A stretch of 64,000 bases of DNA from an uncultured Pseudomonadota bacterium (GCA_913061235.1 CAJXTB010000022.1:1-64000); one strand, 5' to 3'; positions 8,606 to 17,681 are shown, counted from the stretch's first letter. Notes: generated by a model not told the origin, from the letters alone. Translations and numbers: made by a program.

Positions 8606-10455
8606 ACGGCCTCTGGCAGTGTGACGGTCCAGGTCTGCGCAGGAGCATCCGGGGTCTCGAGTGTGCCGCCAACGCCCGCGAGTAGCTGACGTGACACCCA
8701 CAAGCCAAGGCCAGTTGCGCGCCGGTCATCACGTAGAGCATCTGCGGCAATGGGCTGGTCTGCCGCCAGCGTAAGCGACACAGTGCCATCACTCGACGAC
8801 ACGCCCAACGCGACCACAGCACCGTGCGGTAGTGCGCTACACAAGGTGGTAAACACCGGCGACAGCGCGCGGACTGCGAACCCTGAATCTACGCGAACGG
8901 GGGCCGGATGTAGGCGTGCAGCAAGCTCCACCGTCACACCTCTCTGGCGCAACGAACCGCGTACAACCACGAGCAGTTCACGTAGGACATCGTGCAGGTC
9001 TACCACGGCGCCCGTTGTGGGGCCCATGTCGTCGGCGGACAGCCGGGTCATGGCCGAGACGACCTCGCGGCAGCGCTCCGCCTGTTCTTCGATCTGCCCG
9101 AGAAGACTCTCCTGCCCAGACTCTTCTGCTTGTGCGCGCAGAACCTGGGCAAGTCCCAGAATACCAGCGAGCGGATTGTTCAGCTCATGGGCCAATCCAG
9201 CGCTGACATCCGTCACCGCCGCGAGTCGTCCCGACCGCAGCAACTGTTCCTGGGCCCGGCGCAGCTCTGCGGTCGCATCGTCCACACGCTGCTGAAGCTG
9301 AACGTTGAACGCTTCAATCTCAGCTTGCTGTGACGCCAACGACACCCGGTTGTGCTCAAGACGCATGGACATATGGTTGAAAGCCCTGGCCAGCTCCCCA
9401 ATCTCGTCTGACCGATTGACGTGCAGACGCTTTCCGAACTCACCGTCTGCCACAGCCAAAGCGGTGTCACGCAGACGGTCGATGGGCCGGCTCAGCGACT
9501 GAGCGACCAACACGCCCAATCCGAGCGCGAAGAGCACCGCCAGAACGGCCGTCCACGCAGTTCTACGACGGATTTCAGCACCCGCACGTTCAGCAATGGT
9601 GGCCGGCTCGACCACCACGACAGCACCCCCAAACATACTCAGCGGGGCCACAGCGCCTCGGACCTCCGTGCCGTCTGCCAAGGTGTAGGACACGCTCGCT
9701 CGACTGCGCAGCAACGGCGCCAAGACGACAGGATCGATCAGTCGGTGGCCCATTCCCAAGACCACGACCCCTTCGGCGTCCAGTACGGCCACACCGTGCT
9801 CAGCGGTGCTGCGCTCTGCGACCTCGTCAGCGAGCTCTGCCAGCGACACTTCAGCGCCCAGCAACACCTGTTCATTGTAGGGGCCCGTCGCCGCAATCGG
9901 CACAGCCACAATGCCTTCCAGACTGTACAGGTCTCCCACAACGCCATTCGCCATGCGTGACCGCCCAGCGAGCGCTTCCGACAGAGGCAGACTCGCCACG
10001 AGCACGTCCGCACGCGCATCTGAGCCTGGCGCGCGGTCCGCCAAGACCGATCCCACCGGCGCCGCCTCGGTCAAGAACAACGGCTCGACCAGCGGAGCTC
10101 CATCTGCGTCGACCAACACCGCAATCTGTACCGTGGGCACAGCCAGGAAAGCCGCCTGAACCAACCCCTCCTGCTCCGCTTCCGTCGCTTGTTCAACGGG
10201 GAAGACCTGGAGCAGTCCAGCGACTGCGCGCGCTTGGTCCTTGGTCCAGGTGTCAATGAACGACGCCATCGCGTCCGCATCCCGAACCAGGATCTGTGCC
10301 GACGCTCGCGACGCTTCTTTCGTGGCAATGGTCACCGCGCGCAAGCTGGTGAACAGAACTGGAACCAGTGCAATGGCAATGGCGAGTCCCGCAATTCGCG
10401 TGCGTAGTCTCACGCGATCTCGGCGTTGGAGCGTGGCAAGCGAACGACGAAGCAT
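8602..10455 (-). CDS. Membrane histidine kinase with HAMP and degraded ATPase domain
   Basis: 617 aa. A first membrane helix at about residues 22-44 and a second near 305-325 enclose a periplasmic Cache-like sensor of about 260 residues. A HAMP domain follows (SRPIDRLRDTALAVADGEFG), then a coiled coil and an intact H-box (AGLAHELNNPLAGILGLAQ). The ATPase domain is eroded: where the N-box Asn should be there is TTLCSALPHGAV, the DxGxG of the G1 box is replaced by AADQPIAAD, and only the G2-like GLGLWVSRQL survives. ATP binding therefore looks doubtful, and it may be phosphorylated in trans by a neighbouring kinase. Its start lies 46 bases inside the upstream gene. Confidence 0.85.
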   Translation of the reverse strand: MLRRSLATLQRRDRVRLRTRIAGLAIAIALVPVLFTSLRAVTIATKEASRASAQILVRDADAMASFIDTWTKDQARAVAGLLQVFPVEQATEAEQEGLVQAAFLAVPTVQIAVLVDADGAPLVEPLFLTEAAPVGSVLADRAPGSDARADVLVASLPLSEALAGRSRMANGVVGDLYSLEGIVAVPIAATGPYNEQVLLGAEVSLAELADEVAERSTAEHGVAVLDAEGVVVLGMGHRLIDPVVLAPLLRSRASVSYTLADGTEVRGAVAPLSMFGGAVVVVEPATIAERAGAEIRRRTAWTAVLAVLFALGLGVLVAQSLSRPIDRLRDTALAVADGEFGKRLHVNRSDEIGELARAFNHMSMRLEHNRVSLASQQAEIEAFNVQLQQRVDDATAELRRAQEQLLRSGRLAAVTDVSAGLAHELNNPLAGILGLAQVLRAQAEESGQESLLGQIEEQAERCREVVSAMTRLSADDMGPTTGAVVDLHDVLRELLVVVRGSLRQRGVTVELAARLHPAPVRVDSGFAVRALSPVFTTLCSALPHGAVVALGVSSSDGTVSLTLAADQPIAADALRDDRRATGLGLWVSRQLLAGVGGTLETPDAPAQTWTVTLPEAV

Positions 10456-11597
10456 GCACCCGTGCCAGGTGGGCTACTGACCGTGATGCTTCCGCTGTAC
10501 CGGGTCACGATTCGGTAGACGATATTCAAGCCAAGACCTGTGCCTTCGCCTGGCGGCTTCGTTGTGTAGAACGGATCAAACACCAAGCTGACGGCATCTG
10601 CGTCAATACCAGGGCCCTGGTCTCGCACCGAAACCTCCACATGGGCACCGGATTTAACCGCTGTGACAGTCACAATACCGGAATCCGCAGACTCTCCCTC
10701 AAGGGTTGCCTCAATGGCGTTCTTGATGAGGTTGACGAAGATCTGCTGTACTTCATTGGTTCGGGCCAACACCACCAACTCAGGATCGGCGTCCACGATA
10801 ATGCGCTCGATGGGGAAGCGAACGGACCGAGCAACAAGCTTGGCGGCGTCGGCGATAGCAGACGCGAGGGTGACCGTAGTTCGATACTCGTCCCGGCTGG
10901 AGCGGCTGTAGCGCGTCAACTCCGTCACGATGTCCCGGATATGCTTGCTGTATTCTACAATTTCGGATGCATGCTCATGGACCACTTCAACGTCGTCTTC
11001 ATCCACAATGGCTTCGGCGAGTCCAAGGATACCGAACAACGGTGAGCTGACCTCGTGGGCCACGCCTGCCGCGAGTGTGCCGATTCCAGCCAGCTTTTCA
11101 CTTTGAATGAGCTCGGTCTGTGTGGACTGCAGACGCTCAAGTGCCTCTTGAAGGGACGCGTTGCGGTCCTGCAGTTTGCTCAAAAGTCGCCCGTTCTCAC
11201 GGACTACCCTCACCTTGCCCCACGCGCGCTCCACCTTCTGTCGCACCTCGAAGATGCTCCTGGGCGGCTTGACGATGTAGTCGAAGACGCTCAGCTGCAT
11301 GGCTTCAAGCGCTGTATCGAGCGACGGGAAGCCGGTAATGACAATGCACTCGGCGGCAGGGTCATGTTCCTTGAGCAACGCGACCAGGTCCAAGCCCCCC
11401 ACATCTGGCAGGTTCTTGTCTGTCAGTAGGACGTCCGCCCCGTGCGCCAAGAGATGGTCGCGCGCCGCAGCACCGGATCGAAATGCATCTACCTGCCAAG
11501 GACCGCTCTTAAGAACAGTCACCAACAAGTCGAGAATGACAGGCTCGTCATCTACAACAACGACGCGACCGACGGTCTCCACAGGGCCTCCATACAC
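10410..11597 (-). CDS. Receiver-first hybrid histidine kinase
   Basis: 395 aa soluble protein. The receiver domain occupies residues about 10-125, with acidic pair DDE, phospho-acceptor D60 (LLTDKNLPDVGG) and Lys at 110 (DYIVKPP). A coiled coil spans about 130-170, followed by a HisKA domain with His181 (GVAHEVSSPLFGILG) and a complete ATPase domain (N-box NLIKNAIEATL, G1 DQGPGIDAD, G2 GEGTGLGLNIV). It probably receives phosphate on the receiver, which then controls kinase output. It is the first gene of the six-gene operon. The start is a GTG with AGGTGA upstream; a second GTG at 11582 behind GGAGG is also possible. It is the most intact kinase of the operon. Confidence 0.88.
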   Translation of the reverse strand: MYGGPVETVGRVVVVDDEPVILDLLVTVLKSGPWQVDAFRSGAAARDHLLAHGADVLLTDKNLPDVGGLDLVALLKEHDPAAECIVITGFPSLDTALEAMQLSVFDYIVKPPRSIFEVRQKVERAWGKVRVVRENGRLLSKLQDRNASLQEALERLQSTQTELIQSEKLAGIGTLAAGVAHEVSSPLFGILGLAEAIVDEDDVEVVHEHASEIVEYSKHIRDIVTELTRYSRSSRDEYRTTVTLASAIADAAKLVARSVRFPIERIIVDADPELVVLARTNEVQQIFVNLIKNAIEATLEGESADSGIVTVTAVKSGAHVEVSVRDQGPGIDADAVSLVFDPFYTTKPPGEGTGLGLNIVYRIVTRYSGSITVSSPPGTGACFVVRLPRSNAEIA

Positions 11598-11629
11598 CCC
11601 GGTGTATCACCTGGGTCACCACCACTGAT

Positions 11630-11646
11630 TGCATCTTCCGCACCAT
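11630..11646 (-). promoter_or_regulatory. Weak candidate sigma-54 promoter of the 1.1-11.6 kb operon
   Basis: On the minus strand ATGGTGCGGAAGATGCA has GG and GC 12 bases apart, as a -24/-12 promoter needs, but the -24 box differs from TGGCACG at two places. It lies 33 bases upstream of the first gene of the kinase operon. A loose inverted repeat (GTGTCGAAGTACACA, 11670-11684) lies just upstream. The rest of the 11598-11761 spacer shows nothing else I recognise. Confidence 0.3.
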
Positions 11647-11761
11647 CGGGCTCAAGATTGATGTTTCCGGTGTCGAAGTACACAGATAGCGGTTCCCCAA
11701 CTTGCGCTGTAGCACTCGCGCGCTACGATGCGCGCCGACCGTCCTAGAGGACTGACTTCGT

Positions 11762-12334
11762 ATGCGTTTTTCCCCCCTCCTTGCTCTGCTGCCCCTCTTT
11801 GTGGGTTGCCCCAAGAACGTCGGTGATGCCGGTGGTCGCGCTGGTGCGGACAACCCACACAAGCTCATCCGTGAAATCGAGATGGACGACGGCATGGTTC
11901 GTCAAGAAGTCGACCTCGACGGAGATGGCCGCCCCGAGGTCATCAACTACCAGCGGCCTCGCACCAACGGTCCACCGCTCATCTTGCGCAAAGAGACCGA
12001 CCTGAACCGCGATGGCAACATTGATGTTCGAAGCTTCTTCACGGACGAAGGCCGACTCGAGCGCGAAGAGATGGACGGCGACTTTGACGGCGTGTTCGAC
12101 TGGGTCGACCATTACCAAGACGGCCGACGCGTCATGTCCGAGGTTGATACCGACTTTGATGGCGACACCAATGTGTGGAGTTATTACGACGGCGCCAACA
12201 TCACGCGCCAAGAGCGTGACGAGAACGGTGACGGCATGATCGACTACTGGATTCGCTTTGACGACGAAGGCAACGCGACCCGCACGGCACGCGACCTGGA
12301 CGGCGACGGCAAGATGGACGTCCGCGACCAGTAG
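11762..12334 (+). CDS. Lipoprotein with repeated Asp-rich calcium-binding-like motifs
   Basis: 190 aa. The signal peptide ends in a lipobox (LLPLFVGC, Cys16). The mature part carries at least six DxDxDGxxD-like loops (DLDGDGRPEV, DLNRDGNIDV, DGDFDGVFDW, DTDFDGDTNV, DENGDGMIDY, DLDGDGKMDV) spaced roughly every 20-25 residues, each followed by an aromatic or hydrophobic strand. This is the pattern of EF-hand/dockerin-like calcium loops found in outer-membrane lipoproteins of this group. Function is unknown. The stop is directly followed by the ATG of the acetyltransferase gene, so the two may be cotranscribed. A long antisense frame across this gene is a shadow of its repeats. Confidence 0.8.
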   Translation: MRFSPLLALLPLFVGCPKNVGDAGGRAGADNPHKLIREIEMDDGMVRQEVDLDGDGRPEVINYQRPRTNGPPLILRKETDLNRDGNIDVRSFFTDEGRLEREEMDGDFDGVFDWVDHYQDGRRVMSEVDTDFDGDTNVWSYYDGANITRQERDENGDGMIDYWIRFDDEGNATRTARDLDGDGKMDVRDQ

Positions 12335-12895
12335 ATGACGCCTACGCTCGAGACACCACGACTCTGGCTTCGCCCCCTCTGTGTGGACGATGCTCCAGCA
12401 GTCCAGCAGTACTTCGCAAACGTCAACATCATCGGTCGCCTGTCCAAGCGCGTCCCATGGCCCTACCCGGCTGACGGTGCCCTCACGTTCCTTCGCGACG
12501 TTGTCGTCCCAGCCATGGAGAGCGGAAACGCCTACGGCTGGGGAATCGTCCTGAAGGACGGTCCAGACGAGGTTGTTGGCCTCATTGAGCAGCGCCTCGG
12601 TGAGTTCGAGCAAGGCAGTCGCGGTTTCTGGCTTGGCGAGCCCTTCTGGGGGCGTGGCTACATGACCGAGGCCGTCATTCGCACCCAGGACTACTTGCTA
12701 CTGGAGGCCGGTGTGCCACGCATGGTCTTGCTCAACTCTGAAGACAATGTGGCTTCTCGGCGCGTCAAAGAAAAGACCGGGGCGGTTCGCATTGGGACGG
12801 CGATGCTCGAGCACCACCACGGCAGCGATGTGTGTGACAAGTGGGAGCTGACGCGCGAGCAGTGGGTCGCGTGGAAGGCCGCCAACCAGCCGTAG
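12335..12895 (+). CDS. GNAT acetyltransferase, RimJ/RimL type
   Basis: 186 aa. The N-terminus LETPRLWLRPLCVDDAPAVQQY is typical of RimJ/RimL-like GNAT enzymes that transfer acetyl from acetyl-CoA to protein N-termini or small amines. The middle has GFWLGEPFWGRGYMTEAV, where WGRGYMTEA is the acetyl-CoA pyrophosphate-binding loop (R/QxxGxG/A type). The distal NVASRRVKEKTGAVRIG is the usual NxxSxrvleKlGF element. The substrate cannot be read from the sequence. It starts with no gap after the lipoprotein gene and ends at the stop of the convergent secreted-protein gene. Confidence 0.88.
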   Translation: MTPTLETPRLWLRPLCVDDAPAVQQYFANVNIIGRLSKRVPWPYPADGALTFLRDVVVPAMESGNAYGWGIVLKDGPDEVVGLIEQRLGEFEQGSRGFWLGEPFWGRGYMTEAVIRTQDYLLLEAGVPRMVLLNSEDNVASRRVKEKTGAVRIGTAMLEHHHGSDVCDKWELTREQWVAWKAANQP

Positions 12896-14002
12896 CTAGT
12901 CTCTGGAAGTGCTCGTGCACCACTCCTGTGTGGCCCCTGCGGACAGGCACAGTGGTAGTGCCGGCTCTGATGCCTGGTCGGACATCAACGCGAAACGGTA
13001 GAACTCTCGCGCGTAGTCTCGAGCTCGCTGTTGGGCGGCCTGCATTGGTTGGCTGTCGTTAGCCACGAGGTCCTGTTCGTCCAACGCTTCAGCGCTGCGC
13101 CACAGCTCTCCTGCCGCAACGGCACGCAATTTTTTCAAGGCGTACACGCGGCTCATGTAGGCGTTGCGTCTCCAGTTGGCACTGTCGCCCAGCGTCTCGT
13201 CCGCCCATCGGATGGCCGCTTCGGCACTCTCGGGACCGCTCCCAACGTGATGAACGGCAAAGTCGAGGCCCAGACCGTAGTCGGCACCGTCCACCTCTTC
13301 GAGGTGCCGGCGAACGAGGCGCTCCCACTCGCGCTTGTCAGGAAGACCGTCCGCACGGGCAATGAGTCGCAACGATGCTTCTGCGCGCTGTTCTGCACTG
13401 GTGCTCTGCACAAACGCCGCGTCCATACAGGCTGTTTGCTCATCCGACAGCGGTGCGTCGGGTGCTGTGGACAGGACGCCACAGTCACCGGCAAGAGTTG
13501 ACGGTGGGGTCAGCGGAACGACTCCGGTCTGCATCAAACGCCCCGTCCCTGGGTGCATCACCGCCACCGGCAGAGGGAGGCTGCGCGCCCCGGTCTTTGA
13601 CACGGTCTGAACGTTGACCACGAAGGAAAAAGGTTCTTGGTCCGGCATTGCACCGTCAATCCAGCTCACGGTAATCCGCCCTTGTCGCGTAGCCATCGGC
13701 CCAGGGCCCAGGCGCATCGGAGCTTGCCCGGCCACCACCGTGAAGAGGTAGCCAACGTCGCCATCGGGCGGAGCCTGTAGAAACTCGAAGGTCAGCCAGC
13801 CGATGTCATCGCACGATGTCATCCTTCCAGTCGGCCGAGCCCCGCGCCCTCGTGCAGCGACCGGCGGTGCCACGCTCGGAGCAGCCGGTTTGTCCCCGGG
13901 CACCGCATCACGCGGCACATGAAAGCCCAAGGGGGAACGGACTGTGCAGGCGACGGCAGAGTGGGTCCAAAGCCCGGCGAACATCATCAACCACACGCGC
14001 AT
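12896..14002 (-). CDS. Secreted protein of unknown function
   Basis: 368 aa with a signal peptide (MRVWLMMFAGLWTHSAVAC). The first 170 mature residues look beta-rich and hold a Pro/Ala linker and Cys residues (SCDDIGWLTFEF); residues about 180-340 are helical, with TPR-like helix pairs (AEQRAEASLRLIARADGLP, AEAAIRWADETLGDSANW). Two Cys near the C-terminus (LCLSAGATQEWC) could pair. I recognise no catalytic motif or named family. The gene is convergent with the acetyltransferase gene and divergent from nothing close; 74 bases with no recognisable signal separate its start from the end of trmL. Confidence 0.65.
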   Translation of the reverse strand: MRVWLMMFAGLWTHSAVACTVRSPLGFHVPRDAVPGDKPAAPSVAPPVAARGRGARPTGRMTSCDDIGWLTFEFLQAPPDGDVGYLFTVVAGQAPMRLGPGPMATRQGRITVSWIDGAMPDQEPFSFVVNVQTVSKTGARSLPLPVAVMHPGTGRLMQTGVVPLTPPSTLAGDCGVLSTAPDAPLSDEQTACMDAAFVQSTSAEQRAEASLRLIARADGLPDKREWERLVRRHLEEVDGADYGLGLDFAVHHVGSGPESAEAAIRWADETLGDSANWRRNAYMSRVYALKKLRAVAAGELWRSAEALDEQDLVANDSQPMQAAQQRARDYAREFYRFALMSDQASEPALPLCLSAGATQEWCTSTSRD

Positions 14003-14076
14003 GAGCCCTCCGTCGCCGCAACCCTACGCGAGATTCGTACTCCACTCAACCCGAAATCCACATAGCGGGTCTCAGC

Positions 14077-14544
14077 CTAAAACAGCGTCGGAGCAACCGT
14101 CTGAAGCGCGTTGTACACAACAATCGCCACCGCATTGGACAGGTTCAGTGACCGTGTAGGACCGTCCATTGGGATGGTCAGTGCGCCGTGCTTGGCAATG
14201 ATGTCTTTCGGCAGCCCGACCGATTCCCGTCCGAAGACCAACACGTCTCCAGGCTCATGGGTGACCGAAGCGTAGGTCGCGGTTCCATGCGACGAATACA
14301 GGTGGATCCGGCGACCTTCCGCCCACGCCCAGAACGCGTCGCCGTCTTCATGTTCGACCAAGTCCACGTGCTTCCAATAATCGAGCCCAGCACGCCTCAC
14401 CTGACGCTGGTCCATGCTGAATCCGATCGGATGCACCACGTGCAGTCGCGCACCGATACCCACACACAGCCGTCCGACGTTGCCGGTATTTGGCGGTATC
14501 TCCGGGTTGTACAGCACCACATGCAGGCGAGGCTCAGACATCAT
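14077..14544 (-). CDS. trmL: tRNA (cytidine/uridine-34-2'-O)-methyltransferase TrmL
   Basis: 155 aa, the normal length of TrmL. It is a SPOUT-fold enzyme that methylates the 2'-O of the wobble base of certain leucine tRNAs using S-adenosylmethionine. The signature motifs are present: LYNPEIPPNTGNVGRLCVG near the N-terminus, LVFGRESVGLP in the middle, and IPMDGPTRSLNLSNAVAIVVYNAL at the C-terminus, which together form the knotted cofactor site. I chose the ATG at 14544 (a second ATG follows at once) because the family starts just before the first strand; the longer frame runs into the divergent kinase gene. Confidence 0.95.
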   Translation of the reverse strand: MMSEPRLHVVLYNPEIPPNTGNVGRLCVGIGARLHVVHPIGFSMDQRQVRRAGLDYWKHVDLVEHEDGDAFWAWAEGRRIHLYSSHGTATYASVTHEPGDVLVFGRESVGLPKDIIAKHGALTIPMDGPTRSLNLSNAVAIVVYNALQTVAPTLF

Positions 14545-14607
14545 GGACTCCAGTGGAGATAGGGGGTGCGCGCTGGTATCGTCGCCAGCCCTCAATGGCT
14601 GGAAGCA

Positions 14608-16122
14608 ATGAGCGACCGCGTAGACATCGGCCCCTTTCGTGCAGAACGCCTCCTGGCCAATGGCACCCGCACACAAGTGTGGGCAGCAGTGCGAGGCGGT
14701 AAGACCGTTGCCGTAAAGCTCGCCCGCAACGATGCCGTTCGCCCAGCCATGTTGCGCGAGATTGAGGTCTACAAGGCCCTTCAGCCACCAGGGCTGCCCG
14801 GCTTCATTGAAGCGGACCCCAAAGGGCGCTGGTTTGCCATGGAGCTCGTTGAAGGTGTGGCCATCGACAAGTGGGCACGCAACGAACGCGAAAAGACCCT
14901 GGCAGACGTCGCCATTCAGATTCTAGAGGTCCTACATCACCTGCACGGTCAGGGCGTCATCCACGGCGACATCAAGCCGAGCAACATCCTGATTTCGACC
15001 GATGGCATCCCCACCCTGGTCGACTTTGGCTCTGCCACCTTCGTCGGCAAGCAGATGAAGGGGTTTCACGGAACCCTTGGCTTCGCCGCACCCGAGGTCT
15101 TGGCGGGAGAAGTCCCGACACCCGCGTCTGACATGTACGGCTTTGGCGCCATGTTGTACGCCTGTCTGACAGATCGTCCTCCGTTTGTCCTTCCAGATCC
15201 GGCTGCCCTTGCCTACGTGCCTACCCAATGCCTTCCCGCACCGCCGTCGACATGGGTGCCCGGCATTCCCGCCCGAGTTGACCACTTGGTCCTCGCATTG
15301 CTCGCCCGCAGTCCAGACAAGCGCCCATCAGACGCACGCCTCATCTCGCAGGCCCTGCTCACCACACCCCGCGCCAAGATGGCGAAACGGGTCCTCGGCA
15401 TGCACGCAGAGCGCGATGCCCTGCGCAGGCTGGTGGTCTCGGCCTCACAAGGACAGGCCAAGGCCGCCGTGATCTACGGTCCTGCAGGCAGCGGCCGCCT
15501 CACCCTCATCACCGAGACCATTGAAGCGGCCATTCGCGAGGGCATGCAGTACCTCGCCGGCGTCACGCCAATGGCCGCGAAAGATGCCATCGCTGAGTCG
15601 AAGAAGCCGCCAGCTCTCGTGTTCCGCATTGGCCAACGCGGCGCACAATCCGTCGTGCAAGAGCTGCTAGAGCTCGGCCGTCCGTTGCTTATTCTCATTC
15701 ACAGCGACCGGCCGCTTCCACGCATTGAAGGCGCGGAACAGATAACGCCAGCTCCGTTGAATCGGACCGATGCGAGCCAGTTGGTCGCAACCCTTGGTGG
15801 TGATATGGCCAAGGCTGAGGAGTGGCGCGATGCGTCCGCTGGTCTGCCCATTGGCATTGTGGGTCGGTGCCGAAAGTGGATGCGCGAGCGGCAAGGAGAC
15901 GCGCCTGAACGGGCCAGCCTCCCCTCCAAGTCCCGCCGCGTTCTGACCGCTCTCGATACGATGGGCGAGTGCTCGCTCGATGAGCTTGCCGCTGCCGTTC
16001 GCATGCCGGAAAACGCCGTCGTCGACCACTGCGAGGTCCTCATTGCAGAGGGCTTCATTGAGGTGACCGGCGCTGGAAGCATGATTCGCCTGACCACCCC
16101 AGTCTCCGAGGTGACGCAGTGA
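14608..16122 (+). CDS. Ser/Thr protein kinase with C-terminal P-loop-like and winged-helix regions
   Basis: 504 aa. The kinase domain (residues about 8-250) has VAVK with Lys37, catalytic HGDIKPSN (Asp121, non-RD type), DFG at 139-141 and APE. A second part has GPAGSGRLTL at 291-300, a Walker A with Arg in place of the Lys, so nucleotide hydrolysis there is doubtful. The last 80 residues (RVLTALDTMGECSLDELAAA...) resemble a winged helix. This kinase-ATPase-wHTH layout recalls PknK-like regulators. The ATG at 14608 gives the natural kinase N-terminus. The gene overlaps the acyltransferase gene by four bases (ATGA). I infer control of the glycerolipid enzymes encoded downstream. Confidence 0.87.
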   Translation: MSDRVDIGPFRAERLLANGTRTQVWAAVRGGKTVAVKLARNDAVRPAMLREIEVYKALQPPGLPGFIEADPKGRWFAMELVEGVAIDKWARNEREKTLADVAIQILEVLHHLHGQGVIHGDIKPSNILISTDGIPTLVDFGSATFVGKQMKGFHGTLGFAAPEVLAGEVPTPASDMYGFGAMLYACLTDRPPFVLPDPAALAYVPTQCLPAPPSTWVPGIPARVDHLVLALLARSPDKRPSDARLISQALLTTPRAKMAKRVLGMHAERDALRRLVVSASQGQAKAAVIYGPAGSGRLTLITETIEAAIREGMQYLAGVTPMAAKDAIAESKKPPALVFRIGQRGAQSVVQELLELGRPLLILIHSDRPLPRIEGAEQITPAPLNRTDASQLVATLGGDMAKAEEWRDASAGLPIGIVGRCRKWMRERQGDAPERASLPSKSRRVLTALDTMGECSLDELAAAVRMPENAVVDHCEVLIAEGFIEVTGAGSMIRLTTPVSEVTQ

Positions 16123-17681
16123 CCCGTCCACCGAGTGCCCTGTACAACCCCGCGCCACGCGAAGTTGTGCTCAAAGACCTGCTCGCACGCTCTCGCAGCC
16201 GCCTGGACCGCTTGTCCGACGCTGACTTGGCCGAGCTACTCGAAGACGCCCTGTACACGGAGCGAAAGCGCCTACAGCAGAGCAAGAAGGACGAGGAGCA
16301 GGAGCACCTGGACGTTCTCGCCCGCGCCTTGGTTCGGGGAACACGCGCCGACCAGATGAACGCCGCGATGGACTTGGTGCGCGACTGGAGCGACGAAATC
16401 CACGGCAAGTTCGACCCACGCACCTACGGATTTGCAACACGAATCCTACCTAAAGCGTTGACCGGACTACTCGCCAGACGCCCGCACAACCTCTCCGATC
16501 TGGCCCCAGACAGGCGCATCCGGGTTGAGGGACCAGTCGACCTCATCGCCGACTTGTGTAGCGAAGGGACCGTGGTCCTAGCCCCTACCCACGTCTCCAA
16601 CCTCGACAGCCCGCTCATCGGCTTGGCCCTGCACCTCGCCGGCCTACCTCCGTTCGTCTACGGCGCAGGCCTAAACCTGTTCAAGAACCCCATCATGAGC
16701 TTCTTCTTGAGTCGGCTTGGCGCCTACACGGTCGACCGCCGCAAGTCGGCACGGCTCTACAAAGACGTGCTCAAAGACTACTCAGTCCGCGCAATGGTCA
16801 CTGGCCACCACAGCCTGTTCTTCCCAGGAGGCACCCGGGCACGCAGCGGGCGGGTGGAAGCATCGGTCAAGAAAGGCCTGCTCGGTACTGGTATTGTTGC
16901 GTGGCAAGAGATGTTGGAGGCCGGTCGCGACAAGCCCGATGTCTACATTGTGCCGTTGACGCTGTCGTTTCAGCTGACCCTCGAAGCCGCCACGCTCATT
17001 GGTGACCACCTCGAAGACGCCGGCAAACAGCGCTTCATCATCAACGACGATGAGTTCACCCAGCCCCGGCGCTTGGCTGCCTTCGCCCGTCGTGTTCTGG
17101 ACCTAGATGCCTCGGTCGTGGCTCGCTTCGGAGACCCGGTAGATTGCCTAGGCAACCCAGTCTCCTTCGACCCCGAGGAACGCAAGCAGCAGTCCATCGA
17201 GCGACAACGCTACGTGTGTGACGCCGAAGGAACGGTCCAGCGCGACGAGCAACGCGACCGTGTGTACACCGACCGCTTGGCCGATACCCTCATCAAGGCC
17301 TACCCCAAGGGCATCACCGCGATGAGCACCCATGTGGTGGCGTGGGTCGCGTGGCGCATGCTTGAAGAGCGCTTGGCCACAAAGGACGAGTTCCGAGTGG
17401 TCCGCATGCCAGCGCTGTCCCGTCGGTTCTCTCGGTCCACCTTCCTTGAACGATTGGACGTGGTGCTTCAGCGCATTCGGGCTGATGTTCAGGACGGAAA
17501 GTATGACTCGGATCTGCCCGTCACAGCGCGCGGGACCTTGGACCAGGCGGTCGACCGATTCGCTAGCTACCATCGCAGTAAAGCACTGGCCGAACACGGT
17601 GACGACCTGGTCGTCGAAGACACCAAGCTACTGCTGTACTACCGCAATCGCCTTGCACATCTTGAGTTGGAGACCCCATGA
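16119..17681 (+). CDS. PlsB-like glycerol-phosphate acyltransferase family protein
   Basis: 520 aa with a PlsC/PlsB-type acyltransferase core at about 145-300. Motif I is HVSNLDSPLIGLAL (HX4D catalytic pair), motif II is AGLNLFKNPIMSFFLSRLGAYTVDR, motif III is FFPGGTRARSGR, and a Pro-containing motif IV (YIVPLTLSF) follows. These motifs transfer acyl chains from acyl-CoA or acyl-ACP to glycerol 3-phosphate or lysophosphatidate at the inner membrane. The length and large C-terminal region suggest the PlsB side rather than the short PlsC. It is translationally coupled by ATGA overlaps to the kinase before it and the GpsA-like gene after it. Confidence 0.87.
   Translation: MTRPPSALYNPAPREVVLKDLLARSRSRLDRLSDADLAELLEDALYTERKRLQQSKKDEEQEHLDVLARALVRGTRADQMNAAMDLVRDWSDEIHGKFDPRTYGFATRILPKALTGLLARRPHNLSDLAPDRRIRVEGPVDLIADLCSEGTVVLAPTHVSNLDSPLIGLALHLAGLPPFVYGAGLNLFKNPIMSFFLSRLGAYTVDRRKSARLYKDVLKDYSVRAMVTGHHSLFFPGGTRARSGRVEASVKKGLLGTGIVAWQEMLEAGRDKPDVYIVPLTLSFQLTLEAATLIGDHLEDAGKQRFIINDDEFTQPRRLAAFARRVLDLDASVVARFGDPVDCLGNPVSFDPEERKQQSIERQRYVCDAEGTVQRDEQRDRVYTDRLADTLIKAYPKGITAMSTHVVAWVAWRMLEERLATKDEFRVVRMPALSRRFSRSTFLERLDVVLQRIRADVQDGKYDSDLPVTARGTLDQAVDRFASYHRSKALAEHGDDLVVEDTKLLLYYRNRLAHLELETP

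Noticed and set aside
11744-12613. 289-residue open frame on the minus strand
   Set aside because: It is antisense to the calcium-loop lipoprotein and the acetyltransferase genes; the repetitive Asp codons keep the opposite frame open. No motif, and the plus-strand genes have clear signals.
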